Part shown: positions 1 to 11,763 of the stretch, one piece after another | Layout: each line of letters opens with the position of its first letter | Position numbering within the stretch: the first letter of the stretch is position 1 | Assembly: GCA_002270565.1 (NCBI GenBank) | Contig: NQMI01000002.1 | Span: 62,001-126,000 of the forward strand | Direction: 5' to 3' | Length of the DNA stretch: 64,000 nucleotides | Origin: Stenocarpella maydis | Lineage: Eukaryota; Ascomycota; Sordariomycetes; Diaporthales; Diaporthaceae | Made by a program: the position numbers and the translations under genes | Notes under the pieces: generated by a model | Seen by the model: only the letters and a program-made list of their open reading frames with translations | What the model was told of the DNA's origin: nothing | Databases searched by the model: none

Positions 1-3000
1 ACCTGCGGGCCAAGGTCAACCTTTGGCAGTCTCAAATCGGACCGCTTCTACGTCTTGTTACCCATCCAAGAGCTATTGACTCAAACGTTCTTGAACAGGA
101 GGTCGCCATTATCCATGCATTCATCCTCGGCCCTAATGCCAGGCGTGCAGACAGCCTTTTTAGTTTCATCATAGAGCTCGCTCAAGCCTGGCCAGAAAAC
201 ACTCACGGGCATGACACGTTGATGACAGTTCTTGAGCTGTCATTTGCGGTGCTTTTCAGGCTTGTCGACTGCAGCACGACCAACATCATCAACGAAACCT
301 TCCAGAGCCTTGTCGAGCGATTCGGCCTTCTCCTCGCCGCATCATCGGAGCCAGATGACAGTTTCTCAAAGTTACAGGCCACCAAATACCTTGACTATCT
401 CCACCGTCGCCTGGGCGTTGGCAAGAACATGGCAGATGCCACGACCCGTGTAGCCGCCGTCATTCATCCTGAGGAATTCGTGCTGCTTCAGGATCTACCT
501 GGGCGCCTTTCCAGGGACGGCCCTCGGCATGACAACGACCATGCAGACATATCCAAGATTAAGATCATGCCCACTTACGAAGAAATAACCTCGGCAAGGA
601 ATGAGTACCTTCCTACCACCGATTCATCCCAGTGGCACCTGCCAGGCATACGCGGTCGGCTCGACCGAGAGTTCAGACTTCTGAGGGAGGACACGGTGGG
701 CCAGCTTCGAGATGCCGTTAGCGACATGCTCCAGCACCTTCGCAATCCTTCTCGCCAGGGGAATCGCCAGTCACAAAACAGTGCCAGGACAACCACTTAT
801 GACGAAGCCACGATCCACCAGCTCAGGCTCGACAAGGACAAGGGTCTAGAGGTGACCCTCAGGTGCAGGCAGCCTGATATGGCGAGAAAAATGACCAAAA
901 AGCAGAGAAAAACATGGTGGGAAGAATGCAAGAGGCTCCAGCCCGGGGCCTTGGCTTGTGTCCTCGATGTTGCCGGCATGATCCTGTTCCTGGTAGTTGC
1001 GGACTCGACTTTGAGAAGCGAGGAGGGTGGCCGGAAGAAAGACAGCGCGGGTCAAACTGAGGCCGAGGGCAACACGGGCGACGCCGAGAAGCTCACACTC
1101 TCATCGAATGAGCAATATCTCTTCGTCAAAATGCACCTCGTCGGCAAATCCAAAGCAGACATTGGTCGTGTTCTGACGTGGTTCAGAGAAATTGGAAATC
1201 ACCCCAGCCGACGTCTGGTGGAATTCCCGGGCGTTCTCCTACCTGCATTTCAATACACTCTTGAGGCACTCCAGGACCTTTCCCGCAAGCCAGAGCTGCC
1301 ATTCACGGATCTAATTGCCCCCGAGGCACAGAGCCCGGCCGGTGAAGTAGTGGTGTCGCCTCCGCTGTTTGCTCGCGCCCCTGGGTTTTCTTTCGACTTG
1401 GGGTGTCTCACCAGGGATGGGCAAGCCTTCTCCGTTGGCCTGGACTCGATCCCAACGGTGGAAACAGTGTCATCAAGAACTGGTCTTGATCTGACACAGT
1501 CTGAAGCTCTGCTGAATACTTTTTGCCGTGAGCTGTCCTTGATGTAAGTGCTGGAAGAAGTGACCCTGTGGTGAGCATCAATGCTAGGACCCAGACGGCT
1601 AACAAGCATCACAGCCAAGGGCCTCCCGGCACAGGCAAATCGTACACTGGTGAGAAAATCCTCAAAGTTCTCCTTCAGAACAAGAAGAAGGCAAATCTGG
1701 GTCCCATCGTATGCGTCTGCTACACAAACCATGCGCTTGACCAACTGCTCGAACACCTGCTCGATGACGGTATCAAAGGCATCATCCGCATGGGCTCACG
1801 GTCCAAGTCCGAGCGGCTCGAGAACCTCAACATCCGAGTGGTTTCCGATAAGATGTCTCAAACAAGGACTGAGAAATTCAAATACGGCGATATCGTTCGG
1901 AGGATGAGGGAGCTAGAATCTGACGCGACAAGGTTGTTAGATCAGCTTCGGCGTTTTGGGTCACTATCAAGTGTCCGGTCCTATCTCTTGGAGTCACACC
2001 GGTCACATTACAACCAGTTATTTCCGACTGAAGAGGAAGGCTGGGAGAAGGTCGGAAACAAGAGGCACGATGTGATTCAACAGTGGCTGACTGGAGGAAG
2101 CGGCCCAGGATTTGGTGTAGGAAGTACTCCAAGGTCTGCAGACGAACTCAAACATTCGCCGCTGGCTGCCATGACCCACCAGGAACGGTCGATTCTCCAC
2201 CGCTATTGGTTACATGAGATAAGGCGACCTCTCATAACCGATCTCATTGGCACCCTTCAGGAGCACAACGAAGCCAGAGAGGAACGAAGTCGACTCCGCC
2301 AAGAGGTGCGGCGACGGTGCTTGCAGGAAGCTGACATTGTTGGCGTCACGACCACAGGGCTCGCACGGGAGCTTCACCTATTGCGAAAGCTCCGTACCAA
2401 GGTCATGCTCTGCGAGGAGGCCGGGGAGGTACTCGAGGCCCACATCCTGACAGCCATGTTGCCTTCCGTGGAACAGGCGATTCTCATCGGCGATCATCAG
2501 CAGCTGCGCCCTCAGATACAGAACTACCAGCTCCAGAGCACCAACCCGAGCGGCGCCAAATACTCCCTCGACATGTCCCTGTTTGAGCGCCTCGTGCAGC
2601 CACCCCACGCAAGCGACCCAAGGCTTCCCGTCAGCGTGCTGGAAACCCAGAGGCGCATGCATCCGTCAATTGCAGAGATGGTCCGTTCCACACTGTACAA
2701 ACAACTCAGAGACGCCAGCAACGTCACGGAGTACCCCGAGGTGGTGGGAATGAGGCGCCGGCTCTTCTGGCTGCATCACGAAGCACTTGAGGCTGGCGCC
2801 ACATCCGAGGACCCTCACAATACGTCCCACTCGAATGATTATGAGGTACAGATGACTGCCTCGTTGGTATCACACCTTGTCAGGCAGGGAAAGTACAGCC
2901 CAGAGGACATCGCCGTCCTGACGCCTTACCTGGGTCAGCTTCAGAAGCTCCGCTTGCGGATGGCACGAGAGTCAACCTTTGCAGTCACTCTTGATGACCG

Positions 3001-5624
3001 TGATCTTGATGAACTAGACGAGCTCGAGAGCGCCCAGCCGCAGAAGCAACCGGTTCCGCGCCACCAATCAGTTGCCAAGACAACTCTCGCAAAGAGTATC
3101 AGGCTGGCGACTGTTGACAACTTCCAGGGCGAGGAGAGCAAAGTCGTCATTATCACTCTTGTACGGAGCAACCCTCAGAATCGATGCGGCTTCCTCAGCA
3201 CGTCAAACCGGATCAATGTCCTCCTCTCGCGGGCCAAGCACGGTTGCTACATCATTGGAAACTCCAATACCTATAGCCACGTCCCCATGTGGAAGCAGAT
3301 CATCCATCTGCTCCAGGCAAACAGCAATTTTGGGAAGAGCCTTGAGCTACAGTGCCCTCGGCACCCCGCCACGCCAATCCTCGTCTCGCAGCCCGAGCAC
3401 TTTGTGCAGTTCTCTCCGGATGGCGGCTGCACCCTGCGGTGCGATCGTCGCCTGGAGTGTGGCCACGCCTGCCACGGGAGGTGCCACTCTGATCTCGTCC
3501 ACAAAGCTGTCAAATGCATCGAGGACTGCCCTCGGCCCAAGGAAGGCTGTGAGCACCCCTGTCTGTTACGGTGTGGGGACCAGTGCGAAGACAAGTGCCG
3601 TGTCACTCTGGAGAACATCAACCTCAAGCTTCCTTGCGGACACACCATGAAGACGGCCAAGTGCTGGCAAGCACAAGACCCAGCGTCGGTGAAATGTCTG
3701 ATGACGGTGAATAAGACGGTGCCTGGGTGCGGTCATGTCGTTGTTGTGCCTTGCAGTATGGACGTGAACGATGCATCATTCCAATGCAGGGCCGAGTGTG
3801 GGCATGTCCTTCCTTGTGGCCATACATGCCATAGCATGTGCGTTACATGCAACATGCGCAAAGACGGCCAGGTCGTGCAGACTAATCACGGCTTCTGCCA
3901 ACAAGTCTGCGGTCGAAACTTTACAGCATGCCCGCACACATGCCAGCAGCCCTGCCATGGAGAAGCAAAGTGTGGCCCTTGTCGCAGGCCCTGCGAGGCT
4001 CGCTGCAGCCACTCGCGCTGCAGCAGGCCCTGTTACGAACCATGCGTGCCGTGTGCCGAGCAGAGGTGCGCCTCTCGCTGCCCCCACGGCGAATGTACTA
4101 TGCCCTGCGCTGCCCCATGCGACTGGATCCCCTGCTCAAAGCGTTGCACGCTTGTCCTGGGCTGTGGGCACCAATGCCCCTCCATCTGCGGCGAGGCCTG
4201 CCCAGACGCACGATACTGCCAGACCTGTGGACCCGAGGATATCCTGACCACCATCGTCGACCTGCTCGAGATGAAGGAATACAAGGACGTCACCATTGAC
4301 GAGACCCCATGCGTCTTCCCCGACTGCGGTCACTTTTTCACGGTGGAAACGATGGACGGGCAGATGAGCATGCACGAGCACTACGAGCTCGACGAGAATG
4401 GCAACCCGGTAGGCATAGCATCTGCCGCAAAGCCATTCTCCATGGACGAAGTCAAAGCATGCTCGGTTTGCCGCGCCTCTCTCCGGAGCGTCTCCCGTTA
4501 TGGCCGCATAGTCCGTCGTGCGATGCTTGACGAGGCCACCAAGAAGTTCATCTCGTGGTCTGCGCACCGCCACGTCGAGCTGGCGCGGGCACTGGTGGAC
4601 GAACAGCAAAAGCTGGAAGAAAGCGCTGACCAGGTAAAGGATGTCGGCCGAGCTGGCCAGCTCGCAATCACCGGACCCCCTTCCGTGCAGATTAGAAACA
4701 TGAGGAAATGGGTCGGTAAGAAGCGATATAATGGCATGGCTCAGATCTACGTCAGCATCGAGGAATTTGTGCACCAGGTCAGCGTTCAGGAGCAGCCATT
4801 CCACAGGGTCTTCGAGCTGGTGCGCCACGCGAGAAGAAACAAGGCCCTGGGTGGCACGTTCCACTACGACGAGGACATTATCCAACTCCGAGGATACTTA
4901 CTCGCACTTTCCCTCCTCGTGAAGTGCAGCATAACCTTCTTGTCTGACTTCACGGGCCTCTGGAAGGCATCGGGAATACTTCATACCAAGATCAGCGTCG
5001 ACCTCGCCGCCAACCTCGAGCTGTGCGACACGCTCACCCGGCTCGCCGCGGACACCAGCCGGCCCCAGCTCCAGGCCGAAGGCCACATTTACTCGGCGCA
5101 GCTCTGCGGCTTCGCCATCGCCCTAGACACCTCGGGCGCAGGCCCCCCAGGCGGGCACCCCGATGCGTCCGTCCCAGGTGCCTTCCCCCAGGACGAGACG
5201 CGCTCCGACGCACAAGACACGGCAGCGACCCGGCGCGATCAACTCAGGGACAGGGGCCTCGCCCGCCTCGCGCGCGCCCGCGACCTCCTCGGCGGCGGCG
5301 CGGCGGCGGCGGCGCTCCGGGGTGATGGAGGCGGAGATGGAGGCGGCCGAGGGCGTCCTCAGGGGGGGCGTCTCGTACCGGCCCGTCACGGCCGACGAGA
5401 TGCGCGCCGTGTACAACGCCATGGCGGCCGAGTTCCAGCACGGGCACTGGCCGTGGCGGGGCCACCCCTTCACCGTCGGCGAGTGCGGGATGCCCATGCA
5501 GCAGGCGCGATGCCCGGAGTGCGGGTCGCCGGTGGGCGGGCAGAGCCATCGCCCTGCCGAGGGCGTGAGGCGCGCGGATGCCATTGAGGAGCTCGGGAGG
5601 GGGTTGCACGGCCTGAGGATCTGA
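1..5624 (+). CDS. NF-X1-type zinc finger and UPF1-like SF1 helicase (ZNFX1/Hrr1-like), 5' partial
   Basis: The frame is already open at the left edge (first full codon at base 3), so the start lies outside the window. Exons are <1-1543 and 1615-5624. The 71-bp intron (GTAAGT...CACAG) splits the Walker A loop: joining them gives LIQGPPGTGKS at about 1609-1642. Next come a DEAD-box-like CEEAG (2411-2425), SF1 motif Q-G-E-E at about 3127 and the motif VI region NVLLSRAKHG near 3215. A long Cys/His-rich array of NF-X1 fingers fills about 3340-4230. The C terminus carries an RZ-type finger (GHPFTVGECG, then CPECG) at about 5440-5540. Known family: animal ZNFX1 and fission yeast Hrr1 act in RNA silencing, and Neurospora SAD-3 (an Hrr1 homologue) acts in meiotic silencing. 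A role in RNA surveillance or silencing is inferred from this. The reading frame shifts by one base in a GC-rich tract between about 5285 and 5330. Both flanking frames match the family, so this is either an assembly error or a real lesion. Stop at 5622-5624. Confidence 0.9.
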
Positions 5625-5899
5625 GCTCGTGTCTGCGGCTTTGTGTGTGTGCGCCCCGGCCGCGTGAGGCTGGATGTTTGGTTTCCATTTTGCGTATGGC
5701 TTGCTGGTGGGTTAAAGGCCCGGGTTGGATGGTGTGTGTTTTGCGGTACTTTTGTCGGTGGCCTCGTTCCGGCCGCCTTACGGTGTTCACAAACAGCTTT
5801 AGTGACGTTTCAACTGAGGCATCACTGCCTCAGATGGATGAATACGCTTTTTTTCTTCGATATAACTGGTTTCCATGTTTTGTGCATGATGCATGATCC
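5625..5899. other. 3' flank of the helicase gene, no gene seen
   Basis: This is the transcribed 3' flank of the helicase gene, running into the decayed NRPS relic on the opposite strand. I see no supportable coding region. Confidence 0.5.
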
Positions 5900-6310
5900 A
5901 CGGCTACTTTCTTCCACCCGAGTTGAAGATGTGGGCTACCGAGGACTTTGCGAGTTCTCGATGCTATATGCTTGACCCGGGATGTTGGGTAGCCCAGATC
6001 CACGGGCGTATATGCCATACCAGCACGCATGATCCCCAGAAAGCATACAATAGCCCACGGGGAAAGCTTCTGGAACAGACAAAGGATGACATCTCCTTTG
6101 GAGCTAGAACCCGTGAGTGCCAAAGCCCTGGCCAGTTTTAGTGACACCAGGTCAAGTTATGCATAAGTCAAAGAAAATTCTTGACAACAAACTGCTGGCG
6201 CATTTTGCTGACGCGAGGCAACTCGGAGGAAGCGGTCAATGACTGTGTCCTGGGCTTGCGGAAGTGGAGAGTCGAACCATTCGACCATCTTTTCCCCAGT
6301 GAGCCTGTGG
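5900..6310 (-). pseudogene. NRPS adenylation-domain relic
   Basis: On the minus strand the frame running from about 6310 down to 5900 reads as the start of a nonribosomal peptide synthetase adenylation domain. It shows an IDRF-like linker, then APAVC, SLTYA, LARAL, a GDVI-type segment, a WAIVCFLGIMRAG helix and TPVDLGYP, followed by the HIASRT region. These match the conserved A1-A2 core region, where families show L(T/S)Y-x-E-L and L-K-A-G-x-A-Y-x-P-x-D. An in-frame TAA (6157-6159) replaces the residue after LTYA, and similarity fades below about 5900. The A3-A10 motifs, the thiolation domain and the condensation domain are absent, so it cannot be functional. It is probably a fragment left from a lost or rearranged secondary-metabolite gene. 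Confidence 0.75.
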
Positions 6311-6429
6311 CAATCTAAATTTTGGGGCTACTGTTTTTTGGCTTCCCACAATCCAAACTATATCAAGAATAGTATATAGCATGATTTAATCGACATTTTG
6401 GCTCCATGAAGGTACTTTGATGTGATTAT

Positions 6430-6710
6430 TCAGCGGAGCGGGACATGGATCAAGCTTGCGAGATATGCGGCCCGCGTAGCGTTCTTAACCAGCTTAATTT
6501 ACCCGTTGAGGATTCTCGAAGCTAGATTGGTTAGTTCAGATGTACCTCTGGAAGTATTTTAAGCTCTTTATTGCTGCCCTTCGTTGCTGCCCTTTGCCGC
6601 CCTCTTCGTGAGGCCCTCTACCTCTTCATCGAGGCCCTCTTCGCCGCCCTCTTCGCCGGGGCCCCTTCGCCTAAGGTACGTAAGCTTCGATCTACGTTCC
6701 GCTCCGCTGA
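6430..6710. mobile_element. MITE-like element with about 28-bp terminal inverted repeats
   Basis: The left end (6430-6457, beginning TCAGCGGAGCGG and ending in AAGCTT) is an imperfect inverted copy of the right end (6682-6710, beginning AAGCTT and ending CCGCTCCGCTGA). The first 12 bases of the termini match exactly and about five mismatches lie inside the rest. The element is 281 bp with no coding capacity, which fits a miniature inverted-repeat transposable element. The CAG-type ends recall hAT elements, but I found no clear 8-bp target-site duplication, so the superfamily is unproven. Confidence 0.65.
6575..6670. repeat. Degenerate GCCCTCTTCG-type tandem repeat inside the MITE-like element
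   Basis: The core motif GCCCTCTTCG and close variants recur about seven times over roughly 95 bp just inside the right terminal repeat of the MITE-like element. The spacing is irregular and the strand composition is pyrimidine-rich. Confidence 0.6.
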
Positions 6711-8623
6711 TCCCTTGGCCGCTAGAGATTGACGATTACTATTAGTAGTCTAGGGCTGGCAATTAAACTAGCGGCCCACGGTCTTATTTTTGTGGCATTT
6801 CCCCGACAGCCCTATGCCTTGCTCGTCCTACTTTGAAGACGTCGCTTGGTTTACTGCAGAATACCAACACGCACTCGCTATAAGACGGAAGCGTTGTCAA
6901 CGGGTGGCTTACAGTAATCAACTCCGCTTCATCTGCAAAGTATGGCTGCTGCACGCTGAAATTCCGGCCGCAGGCTGCTGTCTATGGCATGTGATTGTGG
7001 GCTGACTCTTGATCCACGGCACCAACGTTCGCTTTCCTGGTGATATCTATCACTGACATATATCACATCATCTCCGATACTTGCATCGACATGGCTGATC
7101 GCCTTACTCGATGACGACGGCTTCAACTCGGGCTGGACGTTAATCCAAAACCAAGCACGGTAAGAGAAAGAAAAATAAAGAAGAAAAAACTCCCGCCCCG
7201 GCTCTTGCATATTTGCTCTGTGTGCGGAGGATAGTAGGATCAATTACGTTCTCGGACGCGTGAAAAACAATGTGTCGACCGTCGCCGACGGCGGGCAAGC
7301 ATCCTGGAATTTGAACAGCTTATAGTGAGGGCTCTTGGTTTCGAGGGAAGCTATACTTTCTTCAACACCTTGCTCAATTTTTTTTATTAGTGTGGCTGGG
7401 TGCCAGAAAATACGGATCACCTGTCAGCTTGGCCATTCAACGGCTCATGCAGAGGAAACTCGCCACGATTTCCTGCACCCAGATAAAGCCGATCTCTCCA
7501 CAGCTGAGGACAGTCAAGACGTCTGGGGGGCTTGAGCGATGATAGCATGCTCCGTACCTGGGGCAGCTCAGCCTGAGGAGGCTGCATAGCATCGGTGGCC
7601 CGGCTACGTGTGCGGCCAGGGAAATTCTGACTTCCATATTCTGGAGCTTCGCAAGCACAGCTCAAGCTATCCAGCGGAGCCGGCTTATGAGCTCGGACTC
7701 TCGGGGTGAAGAAAGAATGCCACCGCAGCTCCAGCAATATTGGCGGCGTCACAAGGGTGCCCCTCTGTTGACACGGGGCTCTTGTGGGCTGACCGGGTCC
7801 ATACAGATACCTAACTCAGAGAGGATCGTAAAAAGTCATATCTGCTACGGATGTTATATGAGCAAACTGCTTCAGACATCGTGATGCTACTAACTGTATA
7901 GAGGCATTTAAAGCGCGGCGTTGAGTAAAAGCGTCGATAAACCCGGAAATATCTCCATGGGTCTCTAAGAAATTGAATCCGCGGCCTCAGTCTCGAAAAA
8001 AAAATAAAAATTTGATGACCGCGGATTTGGGGCTTGGATAAAGCCTCGCAGATCACAAGATTAATTATAGAGATAACAGATAGGCTTTCCAGAGCCAAGA
8101 TGATGTTGGTCAAGTGATATTTTGTCTCTTGTTCCTTATTTGTGCTCGGGTATACTTCAGAATTACTGCTGATTTAGTCCTCAGGGTACCATAAAGTGAT
8201 GAGACTGGGACGCGAGAATTGCCTATTGTAGTATAGTATCAATTGATATGTTAAAGTGACTCCTACATCATATAGGAAGTTCCAAGTTAAGGAGGTGATC
8301 AAATTGGAAAACGACCAGTCAAAGACCTGCTCAGTTACAAAGAGAATCTAGGAAAACTATCACTAAGGAAGTGAAAATAGAAAACTCTGCAACATTAGAA
8401 AACCCCCGTGTCAACCCAATGTGCCCCACACGGACTCCTCGCGGAAGAATTCGCCGATTTGCAAAGCTTCACGTACTCATGTTACTTTAAGGAAATGCTT
8501 CCGAGCTGTAGAAAAGCCAAGAGATATTGACTTGTATCAGTCTTGTGCTGCTGCCTGTTGCTGCTGCTCTAATTTCTTTTGCTTATTTCTTTCCAGGGAG
8601 AATGGGGCGGATGGGGTAGCCAT
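6711..8623. other. Gene-free stretch
   Basis: All open frames are short (about 110 codons or fewer), overlap one another and resemble no family I know. No splice-compatible gene model could be built on either strand. The stretch probably holds the 3' flank of the sugar transporter gene at its right end and decayed DNA elsewhere. Confidence 0.5.
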
Positions 8624-10611
8624 TTAGCCGACCATCTCGAGCGCAGGGGCTGTATGTAAATAAGACCCTGTTTGAGTTGCTCCAGCCAATTCCCTGTCGG
8701 CGTTGGTACCCTGTGCGGTCACCTTTCGACGGCGGAGGCCCGGCCAGACCTTGGTGACAGCCTCTGCGACAGGGGGCTTGAAAACCTTTTGGATGGATTC
8801 TAGAGATCGACCTCTGGTCTCGGGCATGTACATCCAAAGGATGAGCAGCGTTAGTAATGTAAGGCCTGAGAACAGAAAGTACGGCCCGGAAGATGACCTC
8901 GCGAGGAATATGGGAGTAATGAAGGCGGTCAAAAAATTAGTGAACTGTTATTGACGCGAGAAAAATATCGCATGTCAGCTCCAATCTAAAACACAATTAC
9001 AGCTCGACATCTTGAAGTAGACGGGTACTTAGTTTGGACGTACAAAATTCAGGGCCTGAGCCAGAGAATTGGCTGTTGCCCTGTTATGCGCGGGCAGGAT
9101 CTCACTGGCGTAGATCTTGCCAACGATGCCCCAGGTGGACACGTACGTGAGGGCAAACACGAAGATCAGCACAATCACAAACCACCGACCCGGGCCTCGA
9201 TCGTTCACAGTGTCAGAAGCGTATAGGCTCCCCACCGCTGCCATGCATACGGCGAGTATAAGTCCTCCCCACGAAACGATCGTGCGGCGGCCCCAGCGGT
9301 CGGCCAGGAGAAAGGCTGGGACGGATATGAGGAACATGAGGATCCCAGAGACGCCCGAAGCGACAAAAGATGCCGTGTCGGAAGCCAGCCCAGCCTGTGC
9401 AAAAAGGGTCGGGGCGTACTGGACGACCAGTTAGATCTGTGGTTCGCAGGATATATCCAGGTACGGTATGCGTCATGACAAAATCTACTTACGTATAAGA
9501 CACCGTCAATGCCACACATCTGGACCATTCCCAGTATGAAAAGCGCTAGAATGGTCCTGAACCGATATTTCTTCCGAAACAGATCTACAACGCCGTTCCA
9601 GCTGAACTGTGGGGGTGACTCCGGAGTTCGTCCCGCTCCTGATACCTGAAGTGCGAGGTCTTCCTCTAGCTCGTCCCTGGAGAAATCGAGGAGCTGCATG
9701 TTGTGGATGGCCTTCTCGCCTTTGTTATGGACAATGAGCCAGCGTGGAGATTCTGGGAGCAGAAAGCATGCAGCCGCCATGATAGCCTGGCAGAAAAAGA
9801 ATATCAGTCTCGGACTCTCCCCAATAGTCTCTTTGTACCCCTCTCGGATTCAATGTTTCTAATGGGGGAGGGGGAGAAGAAAAAGGGCGACCCACACCGC
9901 CCGCAGCCTGTAGGATGAATGGGAGCCTCCATGCCAGCTCCCCATCTATTCTGACGGTGCCGTAGCAGGTAAAATAACCAGCACAGGTCCCAAGTGTCAC
10001 CAGGGCCTGAGGCATGGCGACCATGGTCCCTCGACGAGACGACGGCGCAATCTCTCAGATGTATCTAGAAGAATTGTCAGATTGACTGAGGCCTGCAGGC
10101 GGCGTGTGGTGAGCATTGAAGTCAGTGCAAACTTACACATTCAGGTTCCCAAGGTACACGCCCTCGCCAATGCCAGCAAAAGATCGACCCACCAAGAGCA
10201 TTGGGAGGTTGACTGATCCTGCCTCAATGGCAGCCCCAAGCACGAAGATCAGGGCCCCTACTGTAACGACACGCAGGTGACCAAACTTATCAGCCATCAC
10301 GCCGGCGAACAGGGACGGGATGGCACCCGCGAGCAAGAGAAACGAGACTGTCAATCCCCGCATAGTGGGAGACAGGGCTGCGATGGACTCTTGGAAGGAG
10401 GGCATTTCAGTGATACTCCCTATGGAGCCTGTATCAAAGCTGTACCACGATCAGCAAGAGACCAGATGGTACCCTGAAACTCGGGTCCCGGCCTGCATGT
10501 ACCATACCCATTAAGAAATCCGCCCAAGGATATGTACAAGGCGGCTACAAAATACTTTTTAGGCTGGATAGCCTTGCGGGACAATTTCTGTAGCTTTTTA
10601 GAAGGAGCCAT
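8624..10611 (-). pseudogene. MFS sugar transporter, six exons, one in-frame stop
   Basis: Six exons on the minus strand join in frame: 10611-10508, 10439-10137, 10064-9896, 9786-9493, 9418-9044 and 8944-8624 (522 codons including the stop). They give a normal-length MFS sugar porter. Hallmarks are GGFLNGFDTGSIG in helix 1, GRSFAGIGEG in helix 4, PESPRWL after helix 6, Q-x-C-G-I-D in helix 7, RWGRR in the 8-9 loop and PETRGRSLE after helix 12. All five introns have GT...AG ends (72-109 bp). The lesion is TGA at 10057-10055 in exon 3, at the conserved loop reading V-Y-I-stop-E-I-A-P, where Ser, Ala or Cys is usual. Using GTGTAA as donor and GAGAG as acceptor in the same intron would skip the stop but drop five conserved residues (VYI-stop-E). 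Either it is a very young pseudogene, a sequencing error is present, or that alternative splice is used. Substrate unknown; a plasma membrane sugar transporter is inferred. Confidence 0.8.
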
Positions 10612-11763
10612 TCCAATGATACTTCAACTTTTCAACAAATACCAAAGCGATGATGTTTCAGCTGTAGCTTTGAGGTGTCCGAGCCGTTGAGCCTAAAATA
10701 CGGGGGGCTTCGCGACGCCAGGGCGATGTCTCAGCTCGTGGGGCCAGATAGAAAGTGAGTGCTTGTACAGGCAATGCCGATTGAACATTAAAGATGGGGC
10801 CAGGATTTCGGGCGGGCGAAAAAAAAACCATGGCTGGGAGGCAGTAAGCAAGAGGCTCGGCTATATTGGTCCAAACGCATACGTCACCCAAATAATTGCG
10901 CCGTCTGACATTCTCGGATGCCACGGACCTGGCCACTCAAGGGAGCTACTATTGAACTTCGGGCTATCTAGAACAAAAAAGAAGGTTTGATATCTGCCAT
11001 GGTTCCTTGAACAGCTATGGTGAGCCTCCTTGGCCATCCTTTTATATTCACTCGAGCCTGCATTATCAGGTCTACTTGAACTGTGTCAGCCATCGCCAGC
11101 ACGTACATAAATGTAAATGATACTGATAGACAGCAAGTTCATGGAGGGTTGGCCTGGCAATGACAAAGCTGCCTCCACTTCCACTTTCACGACAGGTCAG
11201 TTGGCTTTGACCCCGAACAGCGGAGTAAGCCAGTTCATTCGACATCAAACCCCGTGTTCGCAGAATCCGGAGCCCTAGCCGCGCGTATCAGTGCCGGCAG
11301 AAGGTGGGCTAATCCACTTCCCATGGATCTGACCTCTGCCCAGGTGGCGCTGAACGCCGGTGAGCTCCGGCGAACTCCGGTTGGCCAGCGGGCCAGAAAC
11401 AGCCTGCTCACCACGGGGCACGCACGCACATGCTTCCTCCATGTGAAAACAAGCAGGCAGTGAGTAAGATCTCCCTAGTTCAAGTTGAGTATCAACGGCA
11501 TGACGAAATCGAACACAGTTTAATAAAAGCCAAGGGGAAAAGCTGCTCAAGGTTGGGACGGCCGATGCCATGAAGCCAGAAATCAAGTAGCAAAAGAAAA
11601 TCGTTTCCATCTTGTGCCAGGATATTGCTCGGAACTTCAATCCTCGTATCTCTCTTAGTGGGACCTAGTTGCTGATCGTGTGTATGCGATTTGCCTCTCA
11701 GTGCTCTCTTTTCAGGAACCAGACTCATAGCCCGTGGATACACGATGTCAAACATCAGCCAAC
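10612..11763. other. Upstream region of the sugar transporter, no gene seen
   Basis: This is presumably the promoter of the minus-strand sugar transporter at its left end. A direct repeat CTCCGG-CGAA-CTCCGG near 11366-11381 could be a zinc-cluster factor site, but a chance match is just as likely. No coding region is supported. Confidence 0.4.

Noticed and set aside
4136..4885. 249-codon antisense frame in the NF-X1 helicase
   Set aside because: No domain; lies opposite clear coding sequence.
7671..7692. Second copy of the MITE terminal repeat (CAGCGGAGC)
   Set aside because: Similarity stops after nine bases and no opposite inverted end was found within a plausible distance.
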